Shown one piece after another: positions 17,243-26,631 of a stretch of DNA of 51,306 bases. Source of the DNA: a bacterium (GTDB lineage Bacteria; CLD3; SB21); assembly GCA_019695335.1 (NCBI GenBank), contig JAIBAF010000003.1, positions 1 to 51,306 on the forward strand, written 5' to 3'. Made by a program: the position numbers and the translations under genes. The first letter of the stretch is position 1, and the number at the start of each line of letters is the position of its first letter. Below the pieces are notes generated by a model. The model was not told the DNA's origin, searched no databases, and worked only from the letters and a program-made list of their open reading frames with translations.

Positions 17243-18568
17243 ATGATAGGTTATGAAATTATAGCCAAAAAACGCGATCGTCATGAATTAAATCGTGAAG
17301 AAATTTACGGGTTGATTCAAGCTTACTCTTCCGGAAAAATTCCTGATTATCAGATGTCGGCATTTTTAATGGCAACTTACTTGAATGGAATGAGTTTTCG
17401 CGAAATTACTGACTTGACATTGGCTATGCGTGATTCCGGCATCGTACTGGATTTGTCAGATATTTCAGGAGTCAAAATTGATAAACATAGTACTGGCGGC
17501 GTAGGGGATAAAATTTCAATCATACTTGCACCGCTTGCAGCCTCGATGGGTGTAACGGTTCCGATGATCAGCGGCCGGGGCCTGGGGCATACGGGCGGGA
17601 CTTTAGACAAGCTGCAATCTATTCCGGGTTTTGATATTTTTATTTCTACGGATCGGTTTCGTTCAATTTTGAAAGCCATTGGCGTCAGTATGATCGGACA
17701 GACAGAAGAAATTGCGCCGGCTGATCGCAAGCTTTATGCATTGCGTGACGTGACAGGAACCGTTGAATCGATACCGCTGATCTCGGCCAGTATCATGAGT
17801 AAAAAGTTGGCTGAAGGCATTGACGCGTTGATACTGGATGTTAAGGTCGGCAACGGCGCCTTTATGAAAACACTCGATCGCGCAGTTGATTTGGCTCAAC
17901 ATTTAGTGATGATTGGAGAAGGTGCCGGTAAACATACGATCGCATTACTTACAAATATGGATGAACCATTAGGCTTTGCAATCGGTAATTGGCTTGAAGT
18001 TGTAGAATCTATTGATGTTTTAAATGGAAAAGGTCCATCTGATATTCGCGAATTATCGGTTATTCTTGCGGCTAATATGCTGACTATTGCCGATCGGAAA
18101 ATTTCATACGACACTGCGTATAACCTTGCATCTGAAAATCTGAACAACGGGAAAGCTTTTACAAAATTGATAGAATTGGTTCAACACCATAACGGGGATT
18201 CCAGTTTGATTCAAAATCCCGAAAAATATCCAAAAGCAATTTTCAAGAAAGATGTATTCGCTCAGAATGATGGATTTGTAGTATCAATGAATACACATGC
18301 AATCGGAATGACGGGAATTTTGATCGGAGCAGGCCGACTGACGAAGGAAGATTCTATTGACTATACAGCCGGAATAATGCTTCACAAAAAAGTTGGCGAT
18401 CCGGTAAAGAAAAATGAACTGCTCGCGACGATTTTTACTGAGCGCGAAGCCAGCCTTGAAGAAGCTTCGCATAAATTGCTTGACGCGTACCGAATTGATT
18501 TTAATGCACCGGACAAACAACCGCTTATTCTTGGAGTTTTAGATAAAAACGGATTTCGATCAATATAA
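17243..18568 (+). CDS. Pyrimidine-nucleoside (thymidine) phosphorylase
   Basis: Splits thymidine, deoxyuridine or uridine with phosphate to give the base and (deoxy)ribose-1-phosphate, part of nucleoside salvage. It has the DeoA/Pdp signature KHSTGGVGDKISIILAPLAA and SGRGLGHTGGTLDKLQSIPG, plus LRDVTGTVESIPLISASIMS and LDVKVGNGAFMK. The length of 441 residues is that of the family. The substrate range (DeoA-type thymidine-specific versus broader Pdp type) is not decided, so no symbol is given. It is the last gene of the unit that starts at the hybrid kinase; a new promoter follows at 18589. Confidence 0.93.
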   Translation: MIGYEIIAKKRDRHELNREEIYGLIQAYSSGKIPDYQMSAFLMATYLNGMSFREITDLTLAMRDSGIVLDLSDISGVKIDKHSTGGVGDKISIILAPLAASMGVTVPMISGRGLGHTGGTLDKLQSIPGFDIFISTDRFRSILKAIGVSMIGQTEEIAPADRKLYALRDVTGTVESIPLISASIMSKKLAEGIDALILDVKVGNGAFMKTLDRAVDLAQHLVMIGEGAGKHTIALLTNMDEPLGFAIGNWLEVVESIDVLNGKGPSDIRELSVILAANMLTIADRKISYDTAYNLASENLNNGKAFTKLIELVQHHNGDSSLIQNPEKYPKAIFKKDVFAQNDGFVVSMNTHAIGMTGILIGAGRLTKEDSIDYTAGIMLHKKVGDPVKKNELLATIFTEREASLEEASHKLLDAYRIDFNAPDKQPLILGVLDKNGFRSI

Positions 18569-18588
18569 AGCATACGAATTTAATACTT

Positions 18589-18615
18589 TGAAACAATCGT
18601 TTCATACTTAACGTA
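18589..18615 (+). promoter_or_regulatory. ECF-type (sigma-W-like) promoter before the ECF sigma gene
   Basis: TGAAAC (18589-18594), 17 nt, then CGTA (18612-18615). This matches the published Bacillus subtilis ECF sigma-W consensus pattern TGAAAC-N16/17-CGTA. The -35 box also forms a small inverted repeat with GTTTCA at 18599-18604. It ends 18 nt before the ATG at 18634, so the mRNA leader would be very short. It would make the ECF factor autoregulated. Confidence 0.5.
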
Positions 18616-18633
18616 ACACTACCGGCTTGATTT

Positions 18634-19371
18634 ATGGCAAAGAGAAAGGCGAAAGTATCTAAGACTTCCGCGGGTAAGAAAAAGAAAACCAAACGTTCTT
18701 TGACAACCGTTTCTAAACCGCAACCGGTTATTCGTACTCCTGAAATGGATGCTGCGGAACAACAGCGTTTGCAGGCAGAAAAAAGAGAAAAACAAAAGAA
18801 AGAAGATTTTGAGTTGATTGGCCGTGCTATTGCCGGTAATCAACAGGCTTATAAAGATTTAATGCAACGTTATCAGTCGCAAATTTTCAGTCTGATGTAT
18901 CGAATGGTTCATTCGACAACCGAAGCTGAAGATTTGGTTCAGGAAGCATTTATGAAAGCCTTTGGTTCATTGCCGAACTTTAATTATGAATATGCTTTCA
19001 GCACGTGGCTGTATAAAATTGCAACGAATAACTGCATCGATCATTTAAGGAAGAAAAAATTGCAGACGTTTTCAATTGATACACCGGTTACTTACAAGGA
19101 TAGTACATACAATATCGAAATTCCGGATTTGACGTATTATCCCGAGAAAGAAATGATGCGCAACGAACGGAATTCTATTATTAAAGTTGCGATTGATGCA
19201 TTACCTGAGAAGTATAAGACAGTGATCTATTTGCGGCATACGGACGAGTTGTCCTACGAAGAAATTTCGGAATTATTAAAAATTCCTATCGGAACGGTCA
19301 AGGCGCGTATTTTCAGGGCGCGAGAAATGCTAAATAAATTCCTGAAAGGTAAAGTTGAAAAAGGTTCGTAA
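18634..19371 (+). CDS. ECF-family RNA polymerase sigma factor with Lys-rich N-terminal extension
   Basis: A 245-residue extracytoplasmic-function sigma factor. Region 2 has AGNQQAYKDLMQRYQSQIFS, TEAEDLVQEAFMKAF and AFSTWLYKIATNNCIDHLRK (about 68-143). Region 4 has ALPEKYKTVIYLRHTDELSY and EEISELLKIPIGTVKARIFR (about 190-230). Before region 2 there is an unusual extension of about 60 residues: 11 of the first 21 residues are Lys or Arg, followed by a charged helical stretch. No anti-sigma factor is adjacent; the next genes are a toast-rack protein and a TPR protein. The extension could bind nucleic acid or act in regulation, but that is a guess. Confidence 0.92.
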   Translation: MAKRKAKVSKTSAGKKKKTKRSLTTVSKPQPVIRTPEMDAAEQQRLQAEKREKQKKEDFELIGRAIAGNQQAYKDLMQRYQSQIFSLMYRMVHSTTEAEDLVQEAFMKAFGSLPNFNYEYAFSTWLYKIATNNCIDHLRKKKLQTFSIDTPVTYKDSTYNIEIPDLTYYPEKEMMRNERNSIIKVAIDALPEKYKTVIYLRHTDELSYEEISELLKIPIGTVKARIFRAREMLNKFLKGKVEKGS

Positions 19372-19373
19372 GT

Positions 19374-20222
19374 ATGAAGTTGGCTAATATGAAGGTATGG
19401 GCTACGATATTTTTCTCCGGATCGGTGATCACTCTTGTATCGCAATCGAATATCGAAAGCCGTAACCGTGAAGACGAAAAAGAATTGAAAGTGAAAGTCG
19501 AATACGCTGCGGGCGATTTCTCCGTACGCAAAGTTCAGGAAGATAAGTTGTATATCATTCAATCCAAATCAGAAAAAACTTCAATTGCTCCAAAAGCATC
19601 TTATTATAAAAGCGGTAGTACCGGATTCTTAAATTTAGAAATGGATCAAAATACTTCCGTCGACATGTTTGATTTTGGTAAACAAAACTGGTCTCTTGAA
19701 TTTTCGGACAAAATCCCAATGTCTTATAATTTTGAATTAGGCGCATGCAACGGTGAGTTTGATTTTACGGGTCTCCGCGTGCAAGATCTTACATTGTCGA
19801 TGGGCGCCAGTAAAGCTAACGTTTATTTTCGTGCTCCCAATAAAGATCAGATCTATCTTATGAAAATAGAAGCCGGCGCTTCTAAAATGATGATGAGCGG
19901 GCTATGTAACGCAAATTTCGAAAGGATGGAATTTGAAGGCGGCGTGGGTTCATATATCCTCGATTTTTCAGGCGAATTAAAAAGGGATGCAAGAGCTAAT
20001 ATTACCGTCGGACTTGGAAAAGTCACTATTAAAGTTTCCCGTAACACTAATGTAAAGCTTCGTACAGATGAATCGTTTTTTTCGACTTGTAATATCAGCG
20101 ATACTGATTTTGAGAAAAAACAAGATGGATTGTATGTATCCCGTAATTTTAATTCCGAAATACCGGTTTTGGACTTACGTGTAGAAGCGGGTCTCGGCAA
20201 AGTAAATGTCGTGATGGAGTAA
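19374..20222 (+). CDS. Toast-rack/LiaF-like beta-repeat secreted protein
   Basis: A 282-residue protein with an N-terminal signal or anchor (MKLANMKVWATIFFSGSVIT). The rest resembles the toast-rack fold of LiaF-type and DUF4097-like adhesin proteins: short beta repeats such as LEFSDKIPMSYNFELGACNG, LTLSMGASKANVYF, MKIEAGASKMMMSG and LRVEAGLGKVNVVME, with many GA/GxG turns. It lies 2 nt after the ECF sigma gene, so they share a transcript. In Bacillus, LiaF holds down an envelope-stress two-component system. Here it may sense or buffer envelope damage for the sigma factor; no transmembrane domain able to bind sigma is visible beyond the N-terminal segment. Confidence 0.65.
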   Translation: MKLANMKVWATIFFSGSVITLVSQSNIESRNREDEKELKVKVEYAAGDFSVRKVQEDKLYIIQSKSEKTSIAPKASYYKSGSTGFLNLEMDQNTSVDMFDFGKQNWSLEFSDKIPMSYNFELGACNGEFDFTGLRVQDLTLSMGASKANVYFRAPNKDQIYLMKIEAGASKMMMSGLCNANFERMEFEGGVGSYILDFSGELKRDARANITVGLGKVTIKVSRNTNVKLRTDESFFSTCNISDTDFEKKQDGLYVSRNFNSEIPVLDLRVEAGLGKVNVVME

Positions 20223-20227
20223 CGTTA

Positions 20228-22066
20228 GTGAACGGCAAAATTAAATATCTTTGCCTTTTTTTAGGTTTATTGAGCATTACCGCTTTTGGCCAAAACAATA
20301 GTTACAAATTTGAAACAGCCAAAAATTTTGAAAAAGACGGCCAATATGATAAAGCCCTTTCGATTTACGAAGAGTTATATAAAAGCGATTCGACTAATTT
20401 TGATTTGATTTCTCGCCTTAAAAGCCTCTATAAGATCACTAATAATCATTCTTCACGAATTAATGTTATCAGTCGTCAATTGTCCGGCGATTCTCTAAAT
20501 GTAGCGCTAATTGCCGAATTAGCGGATGCGTATTATCGTAATAAAAATATTGAATACGCCAGAGTATTGGTCAATAAAGCGGTCCAGTTGTCCGGAAAAT
20601 CGGTATCCAGTTATCGCATGATTGCAGCGATGATGATCGAAAATCGTTGGTTTGACGAAGTAGAGCGTGTTTATCAATATGCCCGAAAGTCGATGGGACA
20701 AGAAGATTTGTTTGTAATTGAAATGGCTAAATTGCATATGTATCGTGGCGATTATTATAGTGCAACCAAAGAGCTATTCAAATATTATCGGATGAATGTC
20801 GGTACATTCTCATATTTGCAAACACAACTCAACCAATTTCCTGATACTGAAAAAGACAATGCTTCTGTTATCAAAGCAATAAAAGAAGAGTTGATTGATC
20901 AACCTAAGGATCGTTCGATTCAGAAGCTTTTAATTGAATCGTATTTAAAAAATAAAAATTACGATTTAGCTTTTGAACAGTGCAAACAGTTAGATCGATT
21001 GACCGGTAACGACGGAATTGAAGTATTGAATTTTGCCAATTTAACTTTTCAGAGTGAGGCTTATGATGTTGCACAAAAAGCCTTTATTTATTTTCTGGCG
21101 CTCTATCCGAATTCACCTCAAGCCGAAATCGGCTTAGCCAGATGTTTTGAAAAAATGGATAATTCCATTCGGCATGCATACGATATTGCCGATACGGTTT
21201 CAAAAGTGAAGGAATCGGCTTTTTCCAATGAGGCCGTTAAAATGTATCGTACTGTTGTTAAAAAATATCCATCAACCGAATGGAGTGCAGAAGCTTATTT
21301 CCGAATTGGAGAAATTTATATTGACCGGTTTCAGGATGTCGATGAAGCGCTGAATCAATTTAAAGCTGTTCTTTCGGATTATTCGGCCACACCTTTACGT
21401 TATGATGCAATATTTAGAATTGCTGAATGTTTGATTGTACGTGGCAAATTAAATGATGCGATGGATCAGTATTCAGTTGTGAGAATGGAAGTCAAAGGTG
21501 GCGAGGTCAAAGATCGCGCTGATTTTATGATTGGAGTAACATTGTTTTATAAGCAAGACTTCGATTCATGTCGCAATCTGATGAAATTACTGGCTCGGCG
21601 GCAAGATGGCGTTTTTGTCAATGATGCATTGACTTATTTGCTTCTGATTCAAGACGGTAATAAAGCTAAAGAAGAACTCAAGGATTATTCACGAGCGGTG
21701 CTGTTCGAAAAGCAGCGAAAATATTCTGAATCAATGACCATTTTAAGAAGTTTGATCGAAAATAATCCCAAGTCGCCGTTAGCGGATGATGCAATGCTCA
21801 AAACAGGAGAATTATTTGTTAAAACTGGGGATTATGACAAAGCGATCGTGGTGTTCAATAATGTTGCTGACTATATGACGACAAGCCCGCTTACGGATCT
21901 GGCCTTGATGAAAGCAGGTGAGGTGTATGAATATAATTTAAAAGATTTATTTCAAGCAGTCAAAACTTACAAAGGAGTATTGACACGGTTTCCTCGTAGT
22001 ATTTATTCTGTTCAGGCGCGTAAAAAAGTTCGCGAGCTTGAACAAAAAATCCAAAAATCATCCTAA
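20228..22066 (+). CDS. Secreted tetratricopeptide-repeat protein
   Basis: A 612-residue protein starting with a signal peptide ending at about residue 21 (LSITAFGQ). The start is GTG at 20228, supported by GGAG at 20216-20219. TPR-like units run through most of the length, including FEKDGQYDKALSIYEELYKS, AEAYFRIGEIYIDRF, VDEALNQFKAVLSDY and DAMLKTGELFVKTGDYDKAI. It belongs to the family of outer-membrane or periplasmic TPR scaffolds similar to YbgF or BamD-like proteins, but no lipobox is visible. Third gene of the ECF operon, 5 nt after the toast-rack gene. Probably a protein-binding scaffold in the periplasm. Confidence 0.85.
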   Translation: MNGKIKYLCLFLGLLSITAFGQNNSYKFETAKNFEKDGQYDKALSIYEELYKSDSTNFDLISRLKSLYKITNNHSSRINVISRQLSGDSLNVALIAELADAYYRNKNIEYARVLVNKAVQLSGKSVSSYRMIAAMMIENRWFDEVERVYQYARKSMGQEDLFVIEMAKLHMYRGDYYSATKELFKYYRMNVGTFSYLQTQLNQFPDTEKDNASVIKAIKEELIDQPKDRSIQKLLIESYLKNKNYDLAFEQCKQLDRLTGNDGIEVLNFANLTFQSEAYDVAQKAFIYFLALYPNSPQAEIGLARCFEKMDNSIRHAYDIADTVSKVKESAFSNEAVKMYRTVVKKYPSTEWSAEAYFRIGEIYIDRFQDVDEALNQFKAVLSDYSATPLRYDAIFRIAECLIVRGKLNDAMDQYSVVRMEVKGGEVKDRADFMIGVTLFYKQDFDSCRNLMKLLARRQDGVFVNDALTYLLLIQDGNKAKEELKDYSRAVLFEKQRKYSESMTILRSLIENNPKSPLADDAMLKTGELFVKTGDYDKAIVVFNNVADYMTTSPLTDLALMKAGEVYEYNLKDLFQAVKTYKGVLTRFPRSIYSVQARKKVRELEQKIQKSS

Positions 22067-22081
22067 CTACTGCTGTAAACA

Positions 22082-23152
22082 CTAACTTCCTGACTTTTTC
22101 GATTCTTCCAATTTTTCTTTGGCCATATCGAGCCTAAGCTTCACTTCATCAGAAGGCATTGTTCTCATGGACTTAGTTAAGTATTTAACGGCAGCCTCAT
22201 AGTTTTTCTTTTTGAAATAACCCCAACCTAAAATGTCTGTGGATTCAATATTGTTAGGGGCTAATTCATCAGCCGCTTTAGCCAATGTGATGCCCCAATC
22301 ATAATCAATATCTTTGTCAATCAACGCCCATGCAACTAAGTTGTAATTGGTAATTTTTTTACCTTGAGTATCATTTATTATCGAATTCAAAACCTCTTTT
22401 GCTTTCTCCTCATCTCCGTTTTTCCACAATGCTGCAGCATAATTTACACGCGAAGCTTTATCTTTATTGTCGTATTTTAAAAGTTCGCCATAATAATTGA
22501 CCGCTTTACTGTAATTACCCAACGCAAAATATAGTTCACCTAAATTGTATAGCGTCTTAATATCATCAGACTTGTACTGTAAAGCTTTTTGAAATTGTGC
22601 AACACTTTTTCCTGCTTCTTCTTTTGAATTGTACAGGAAGCCCAGCAGAGAATGAAGTTCAAATGTACTGACACCTGCTTTTTCAGCCATTTCCATTTCA
22701 CTGATAGCATCGTCGGTATTATTTTGTTCATCTGCCATGAGCCCCTTGACATAATGAGCGTAACCATTATTTGGATTGCTATTAAAGGCTTTGTCAATAT
22801 ATGTATTTGCTTGATTGAACATGGCTTCTTTCATCTTCATATTGTTGGAAGATTTATGTTTTAAGCCAGCCTTGACATAGGCCTCAGCGGCTTTAGCTGC
22901 GGCATCCGAAAAACTATCGTCCAGTTCAAGTGCTTTTAAATAAAAATCCAAAGCTTTTTCAATATCACGTTTTTCCATAGCTTCATCGCCCTGGTTCAGA
23001 AACGCGATCGATTGTTTGGGTACACCTTTGTACGGATTCGGTTTAATATATTGAATGGATACTACGATAGCGACGATCACGACAATGGCAATTCCACCGA
23101 TTACAATTTTGTTCTTCCAAAGAGGAATAGCCGTAGGCTGAGTTTTAGACAT
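22082..23152 (-). CDS. Membrane-anchored tetratricopeptide-repeat protein
   Basis: A 356-residue protein with one N-terminal transmembrane segment (about 15-32, IVIGGIAIVVIVAIVVSI) followed by TPR units: AFLNQGDEAMEKRDIEKALD, DIKTLYNLGELYFALGNYSK and STDILGWGYFKKKNYEAAVK. It therefore sits in the inner membrane with a large TPR domain facing out or in. It is convergent with the TPR gene ending at 22066 (15-nt gap, no terminator seen) and is 32 nt downstream of polA, so it may be co-transcribed with polA. Function unknown beyond scaffolding. Confidence 0.82.
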   Translation of the reverse strand: MSKTQPTAIPLWKNKIVIGGIAIVVIVAIVVSIQYIKPNPYKGVPKQSIAFLNQGDEAMEKRDIEKALDFYLKALELDDSFSDAAAKAAEAYVKAGLKHKSSNNMKMKEAMFNQANTYIDKAFNSNPNNGYAHYVKGLMADEQNNTDDAISEMEMAEKAGVSTFELHSLLGFLYNSKEEAGKSVAQFQKALQYKSDDIKTLYNLGELYFALGNYSKAVNYYGELLKYDNKDKASRVNYAAALWKNGDEEKAKEVLNSIINDTQGKKITNYNLVAWALIDKDIDYDWGITLAKAADELAPNNIESTDILGWGYFKKKNYEAAVKYLTKSMRTMPSDEVKLRLDMAKEKLEESKKSGS

Positions 23153-23184
23153 TGTAAAATGCTCCCTGTGAGTTGTATGTAATA

Positions 23185-25917
23185 TTATTTTGTTTCTAGC
23201 CAGTTTTCACCGACACCGATATCAATTTTAAGCGGGGCCTGAAGTTTTACGGCATTCTCCATTTTTTCTCGGACAAGTTCTTGCAGGTCTTTAACTTCTT
23301 CTTTAGGTGTCTCAAAAACCAATTCGTCATGAACTTGTAAAATCATTTTAGCTTTGAATTTATCCTTTGTCATCGCTTTATGTACTTCAATCATGGCGAT
23401 TTTGATTAGTTCGGCGGCCGTACCTTGAATGGGGGTATTGGTCGCTGCGCGTTCAGCAAATTGCCGGACGGTATAATTTTTACTTTGTAAATCGGGAAGA
23501 TACCGCCTACGACCGAACATTGTGGTCACAAACCCGTTTTCACGTCCATCTTTTAAAATGGATTCTATAAACATTTTCACTTTTGGGTATGTTATGAAAT
23601 AATTGTCAATAAATTGCTTTGCTTCGGCATTTGAAATGCCAATCCGGCTGGACAATCCAAATGCAGAAATTCCATAAATGATGCCGAAATTAATATCTTT
23701 CGCTTTCCTGCGCAAGTCTTTTGTAACTTCATTTTTGGGTACTTTGAATACCAGTGATGCCGTGCTGGTGTGAATATCCTCGTCGTTGGCAAAGGCTTCA
23801 ATCAAATGTGCATCGCCGGACATGTGCGCCAGAACGCGTAATTCAATCTGTGAATAATCCGCCGACAGCAGCAGCCAGTCTTTATGCTGTGGAGTGAAAG
23901 CTTTACGAATTTCACGACCCACATCGGTGCGAATCGGAATATTTTGAAAATTGGGATTGCTCGACGAAAGCCGTCCGGTTGATGCAATGGTCTGACTAAA
24001 AGTCGAATGGATACGGTTGGTTTTAGGATTGAGAAGCGGCGGTAAACCGTCAATATAAGTGGATTTTAATTTTGTTAACTGGCGATAATTTAAAATCGCA
24101 TCAACAATAGGTAAACTTTTATACATTTCCAAAATTTTTACATCCGTAGCGTATTGTCCGGTTTTGCCTGTTCGTTTAGGTTTTTCGATCCCAGCTAATT
24201 TGTGAACATTCAATTTTTCAAATAAGATATCACCTAATTGTTGCGGTGAATTGAGATTAAATTCTATACCGGCTTCCTTGTAAATAATTTTTTCAAGATT
24301 CTTTATTTCGCCGGCAAATTCCGTCGACATGTCTTTGAGGATACCCATATTAAGCCAGACGCCATGATATTCCATATCCGACAGTACTTGAATGAGAGGA
24401 ATTTCAATATCGTAGAAAATTTTATCGGATTGAATTTGTTTAAGGTTTTTCTCCAGAATGTCATGAAGCTGTAAAGTAAAATCGGCATCCTCGCAAGCGT
24501 ATTTTGTCAGTTTTTCGACAGGTACATCTTTCATGCTGATTTGATTTTTTCCGGAACCAATTAAGTCGCTGGTTGGAATTTTTTTATAATCAAGGTATTC
24601 CAATGCAAGAGCATCGATGCTGAGTGGTTTTTCAGAATTGATCAGGTGGGAAGCAATCATCGTATCGAATGAGGCGCCTCGTAAATCAATACCAAGGTTT
24701 TTAACAACCAAAATATCAAATTTGATATTTTGGCCGAATTTTAAAATGGATGAGTTTTCCAAGACCGGTTTAAAAGCAGATATAATATCCTTAATCTCCA
24801 GATTACCGTTTGTCGGAACGAAATAGGCATGGCCGGGATTGAAAGCTACAGAAATGCCTACCAGTTCAGTATTCATAGGATCCGTACCTGTAGTCTCAGT
24901 ATCAAAAGAGAAATGCTTGACCTGTTCTAATTCCTGGATCAATTCAAAAAGAGCTGATTTGGAATCGATTAAACGGTAGAGATGTTTCTCAGTTTGAAGA
25001 CTTTTTTTGGTAGTTTCTACAGGTGAAGATGTTGAAAAAAGATCCGTATTCGCTTCAGTGAATTTTTTCAATAAGGATTTAAATTCGAGTGTTTTAAAAA
25101 GTTCAATCAATAAGTCATAATCTGGTTGTTTGGATTTGAGTGAATGAAAATCGTTGGTAATTGGAACGTGGATGTCAATAGTAGCAAGCTCTTTCGAAAG
25201 AAAGGCATCTTCGCGATGAGACTGTAAGTTTTCTTTTATTTTGCCCTTAATGCTTTCAATTTGATTAAATAAATTTTCGATAGAACCATGTTCCTGAATT
25301 AACTTGGTTGCTGTTTTTTCTCCGATACCTTTTACACCGGGAATATTATCGGCGGTATCGCCCATTAGACCCAAAATATCAGTTACCTGATTAGGCAAAA
25401 CACCAAATTTTTCTTTTACGCCATTGATATCGACGACTTCAACATCGCCGCCTTTTTTAAAAGGATTGTACATCTTGATTTTGTCTGAGATCAATTGCAT
25501 GAAGTCTTTATCAGCAGTTACCATCATAGCGTCAACGCCGTTTTGGGCTGCCTTTATTGAAAGTGTACCGATAATATCATCCGCTTCATACCCATGCAAT
25601 TCAATCACCGGTACTCCCATTGCTTCGGTAACTTGTTTTAAGCGAGGAAGCTGCGGAAGCATGTCTTCAGGCATTTTTTGGCGAGTAGCTTTATAAGAAG
25701 AAAATTTTTTATGCCTGAAAGTTGGTTCAGCTGTATCAAAAACAGCTGCAATGTAATCAGGCTTTTCGTCCTGAAGGATTTTGATCAAAGTATTAGTGAA
25801 CCCAAAAACAGCGCTGGTATTTTCACCTTTAGAATTTTTTAATGGGTTATTGATTAAAGCAAAATAGGCTCGATAGGCGAGTGCCATACCGTCAAGCAAA
25901 AATAGGCGTTCAGCCAT
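23185..25917 (-). CDS. polA: DNA polymerase I
   Basis: A 910-residue, three-domain repair and Okazaki-fragment polymerase. The 5' nuclease domain (1-about 290) has LFLLDGMALAYRAYFAL, GYEADDIIG, TADKDFMQLI and GDTADNIPGVKGIGEKTA. The 3'-5' exonuclease keeps its acidic residues: FSFDTETTGTDP (Exo I), KFGQNIKFDIL (Exo II) and YACEDADFTLQL (Exo III), so proofreading should be active. The polymerase has motif A SADYSQIELRVLAHMSGD, the O-helix RRKAKDINFGIIYG and motif C LQVHDELVFE. Phe is kept at the dideoxynucleotide-discriminating position of the O-helix. No clear promoter was found upstream. Confidence 0.97.
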   Translation of the reverse strand: MAERLFLLDGMALAYRAYFALINNPLKNSKGENTSAVFGFTNTLIKILQDEKPDYIAAVFDTAEPTFRHKKFSSYKATRQKMPEDMLPQLPRLKQVTEAMGVPVIELHGYEADDIIGTLSIKAAQNGVDAMMVTADKDFMQLISDKIKMYNPFKKGGDVEVVDINGVKEKFGVLPNQVTDILGLMGDTADNIPGVKGIGEKTATKLIQEHGSIENLFNQIESIKGKIKENLQSHREDAFLSKELATIDIHVPITNDFHSLKSKQPDYDLLIELFKTLEFKSLLKKFTEANTDLFSTSSPVETTKKSLQTEKHLYRLIDSKSALFELIQELEQVKHFSFDTETTGTDPMNTELVGISVAFNPGHAYFVPTNGNLEIKDIISAFKPVLENSSILKFGQNIKFDILVVKNLGIDLRGASFDTMIASHLINSEKPLSIDALALEYLDYKKIPTSDLIGSGKNQISMKDVPVEKLTKYACEDADFTLQLHDILEKNLKQIQSDKIFYDIEIPLIQVLSDMEYHGVWLNMGILKDMSTEFAGEIKNLEKIIYKEAGIEFNLNSPQQLGDILFEKLNVHKLAGIEKPKRTGKTGQYATDVKILEMYKSLPIVDAILNYRQLTKLKSTYIDGLPPLLNPKTNRIHSTFSQTIASTGRLSSSNPNFQNIPIRTDVGREIRKAFTPQHKDWLLLSADYSQIELRVLAHMSGDAHLIEAFANDEDIHTSTASLVFKVPKNEVTKDLRRKAKDINFGIIYGISAFGLSSRIGISNAEAKQFIDNYFITYPKVKMFIESILKDGRENGFVTTMFGRRRYLPDLQSKNYTVRQFAERAATNTPIQGTAAELIKIAMIEVHKAMTKDKFKAKMILQVHDELVFETPKEEVKDLQELVREKMENAVKLQAPLKIDIGVGENWLETK

Positions 25918-26117
25918 ACGTATAAAAACTTTTAAAAAGTAAAAAAATTGTAAAATTGTGGCGAGAAATTACGATCAGGTGAGTAGAAATACAAGTTATT
26001 TTTGCCGAATACAACAAATTATAATTGAATTTCGACCGAAGTTGATGTTTTTTTGTATAAACAGTTTGCCCAGAGGGGCTTATTATTTTATTTAACATTT
26101 TTATTAGGAGGTTGAGT

Positions 26118-26495
26118 ATGAAAAGGATGATAATCACAGTTGCTCTGATGCTATTTGTAGCACAAATGGCTAATGCGCAGATAAAAGTAGATGAGATGAA
26201 ACTTGGTACAGGCGTTGAAAATAAAGATATCGTGGGCGAAGCCACATCTTTTGCATCGACGACAGAAAAGGTTTATTGCTGGATGAAGCTTTCAGGTGGA
26301 AGTCAGGGTTCCTCTGTTACTGTAAAATGGTATCTCAATGATAGTCCTGCCGGGGAAGTACCCCTAGAAATCAATGGCACGCCTTGGAGAACGTATTCCT
26401 TCAAAACAATCAATGGCGTTAAAGGTAACTGGAAAGTCGAAGTTGTCGACGCTTCCGGCAATGTATTGCAAACAGCTACGTTCGTTACAGAATAA
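26118..26495 (+). CDS. DUF2914-domain secreted protein
   Basis: A 125-residue small secreted protein. The signal peptide is MKRMIITVALMLFVAQMANA. The mature domain fits DUF2914: EKVYCWMKLSGGSQGSSV, TVKWYLNDSPAGEVPLEING and WKVEVVDASGNVLQTATF. The ATG at 26118 is chosen over TTG at 26112 because a perfect AGGAGG (26106-26111) then sits 6 nt upstream. Its own terminator follows at 26519, so it is monocistronic and probably well expressed. It is divergent from polA with a 200-nt gap. The domain has no known activity; a periplasmic binding or structural role is possible. Confidence 0.82.
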   Translation: MKRMIITVALMLFVAQMANAQIKVDEMKLGTGVENKDIVGEATSFASTTEKVYCWMKLSGGSQGSSVTVKWYLNDSPAGEVPLEINGTPWRTYSFKTINGVKGNWKVEVVDASGNVLQTATFVTE

Positions 26496-26518
26496 TTTTT
26501 TTATCATAACGATTCGCT

Positions 26519-26554
26519 AAAAGCAGGAATGAAAATCATTCCTGCTTTTTTTTT
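26519..26554 (+). terminator. Rho-independent terminator after the DUF2914 gene
   Basis: A perfect 14-bp stem (26519-26532 with 26536-26549), a three-A loop and a run of nine T residues (26546-26554). Very strong. Confidence 0.93.
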
Positions 26555-26631
26555 GCAATAATAATTGAAATTTAAAAATTAATTCCACATTATTTCATAA
26601 CCAAATTTTTTGAAATTTACTTGAAGTTGTT

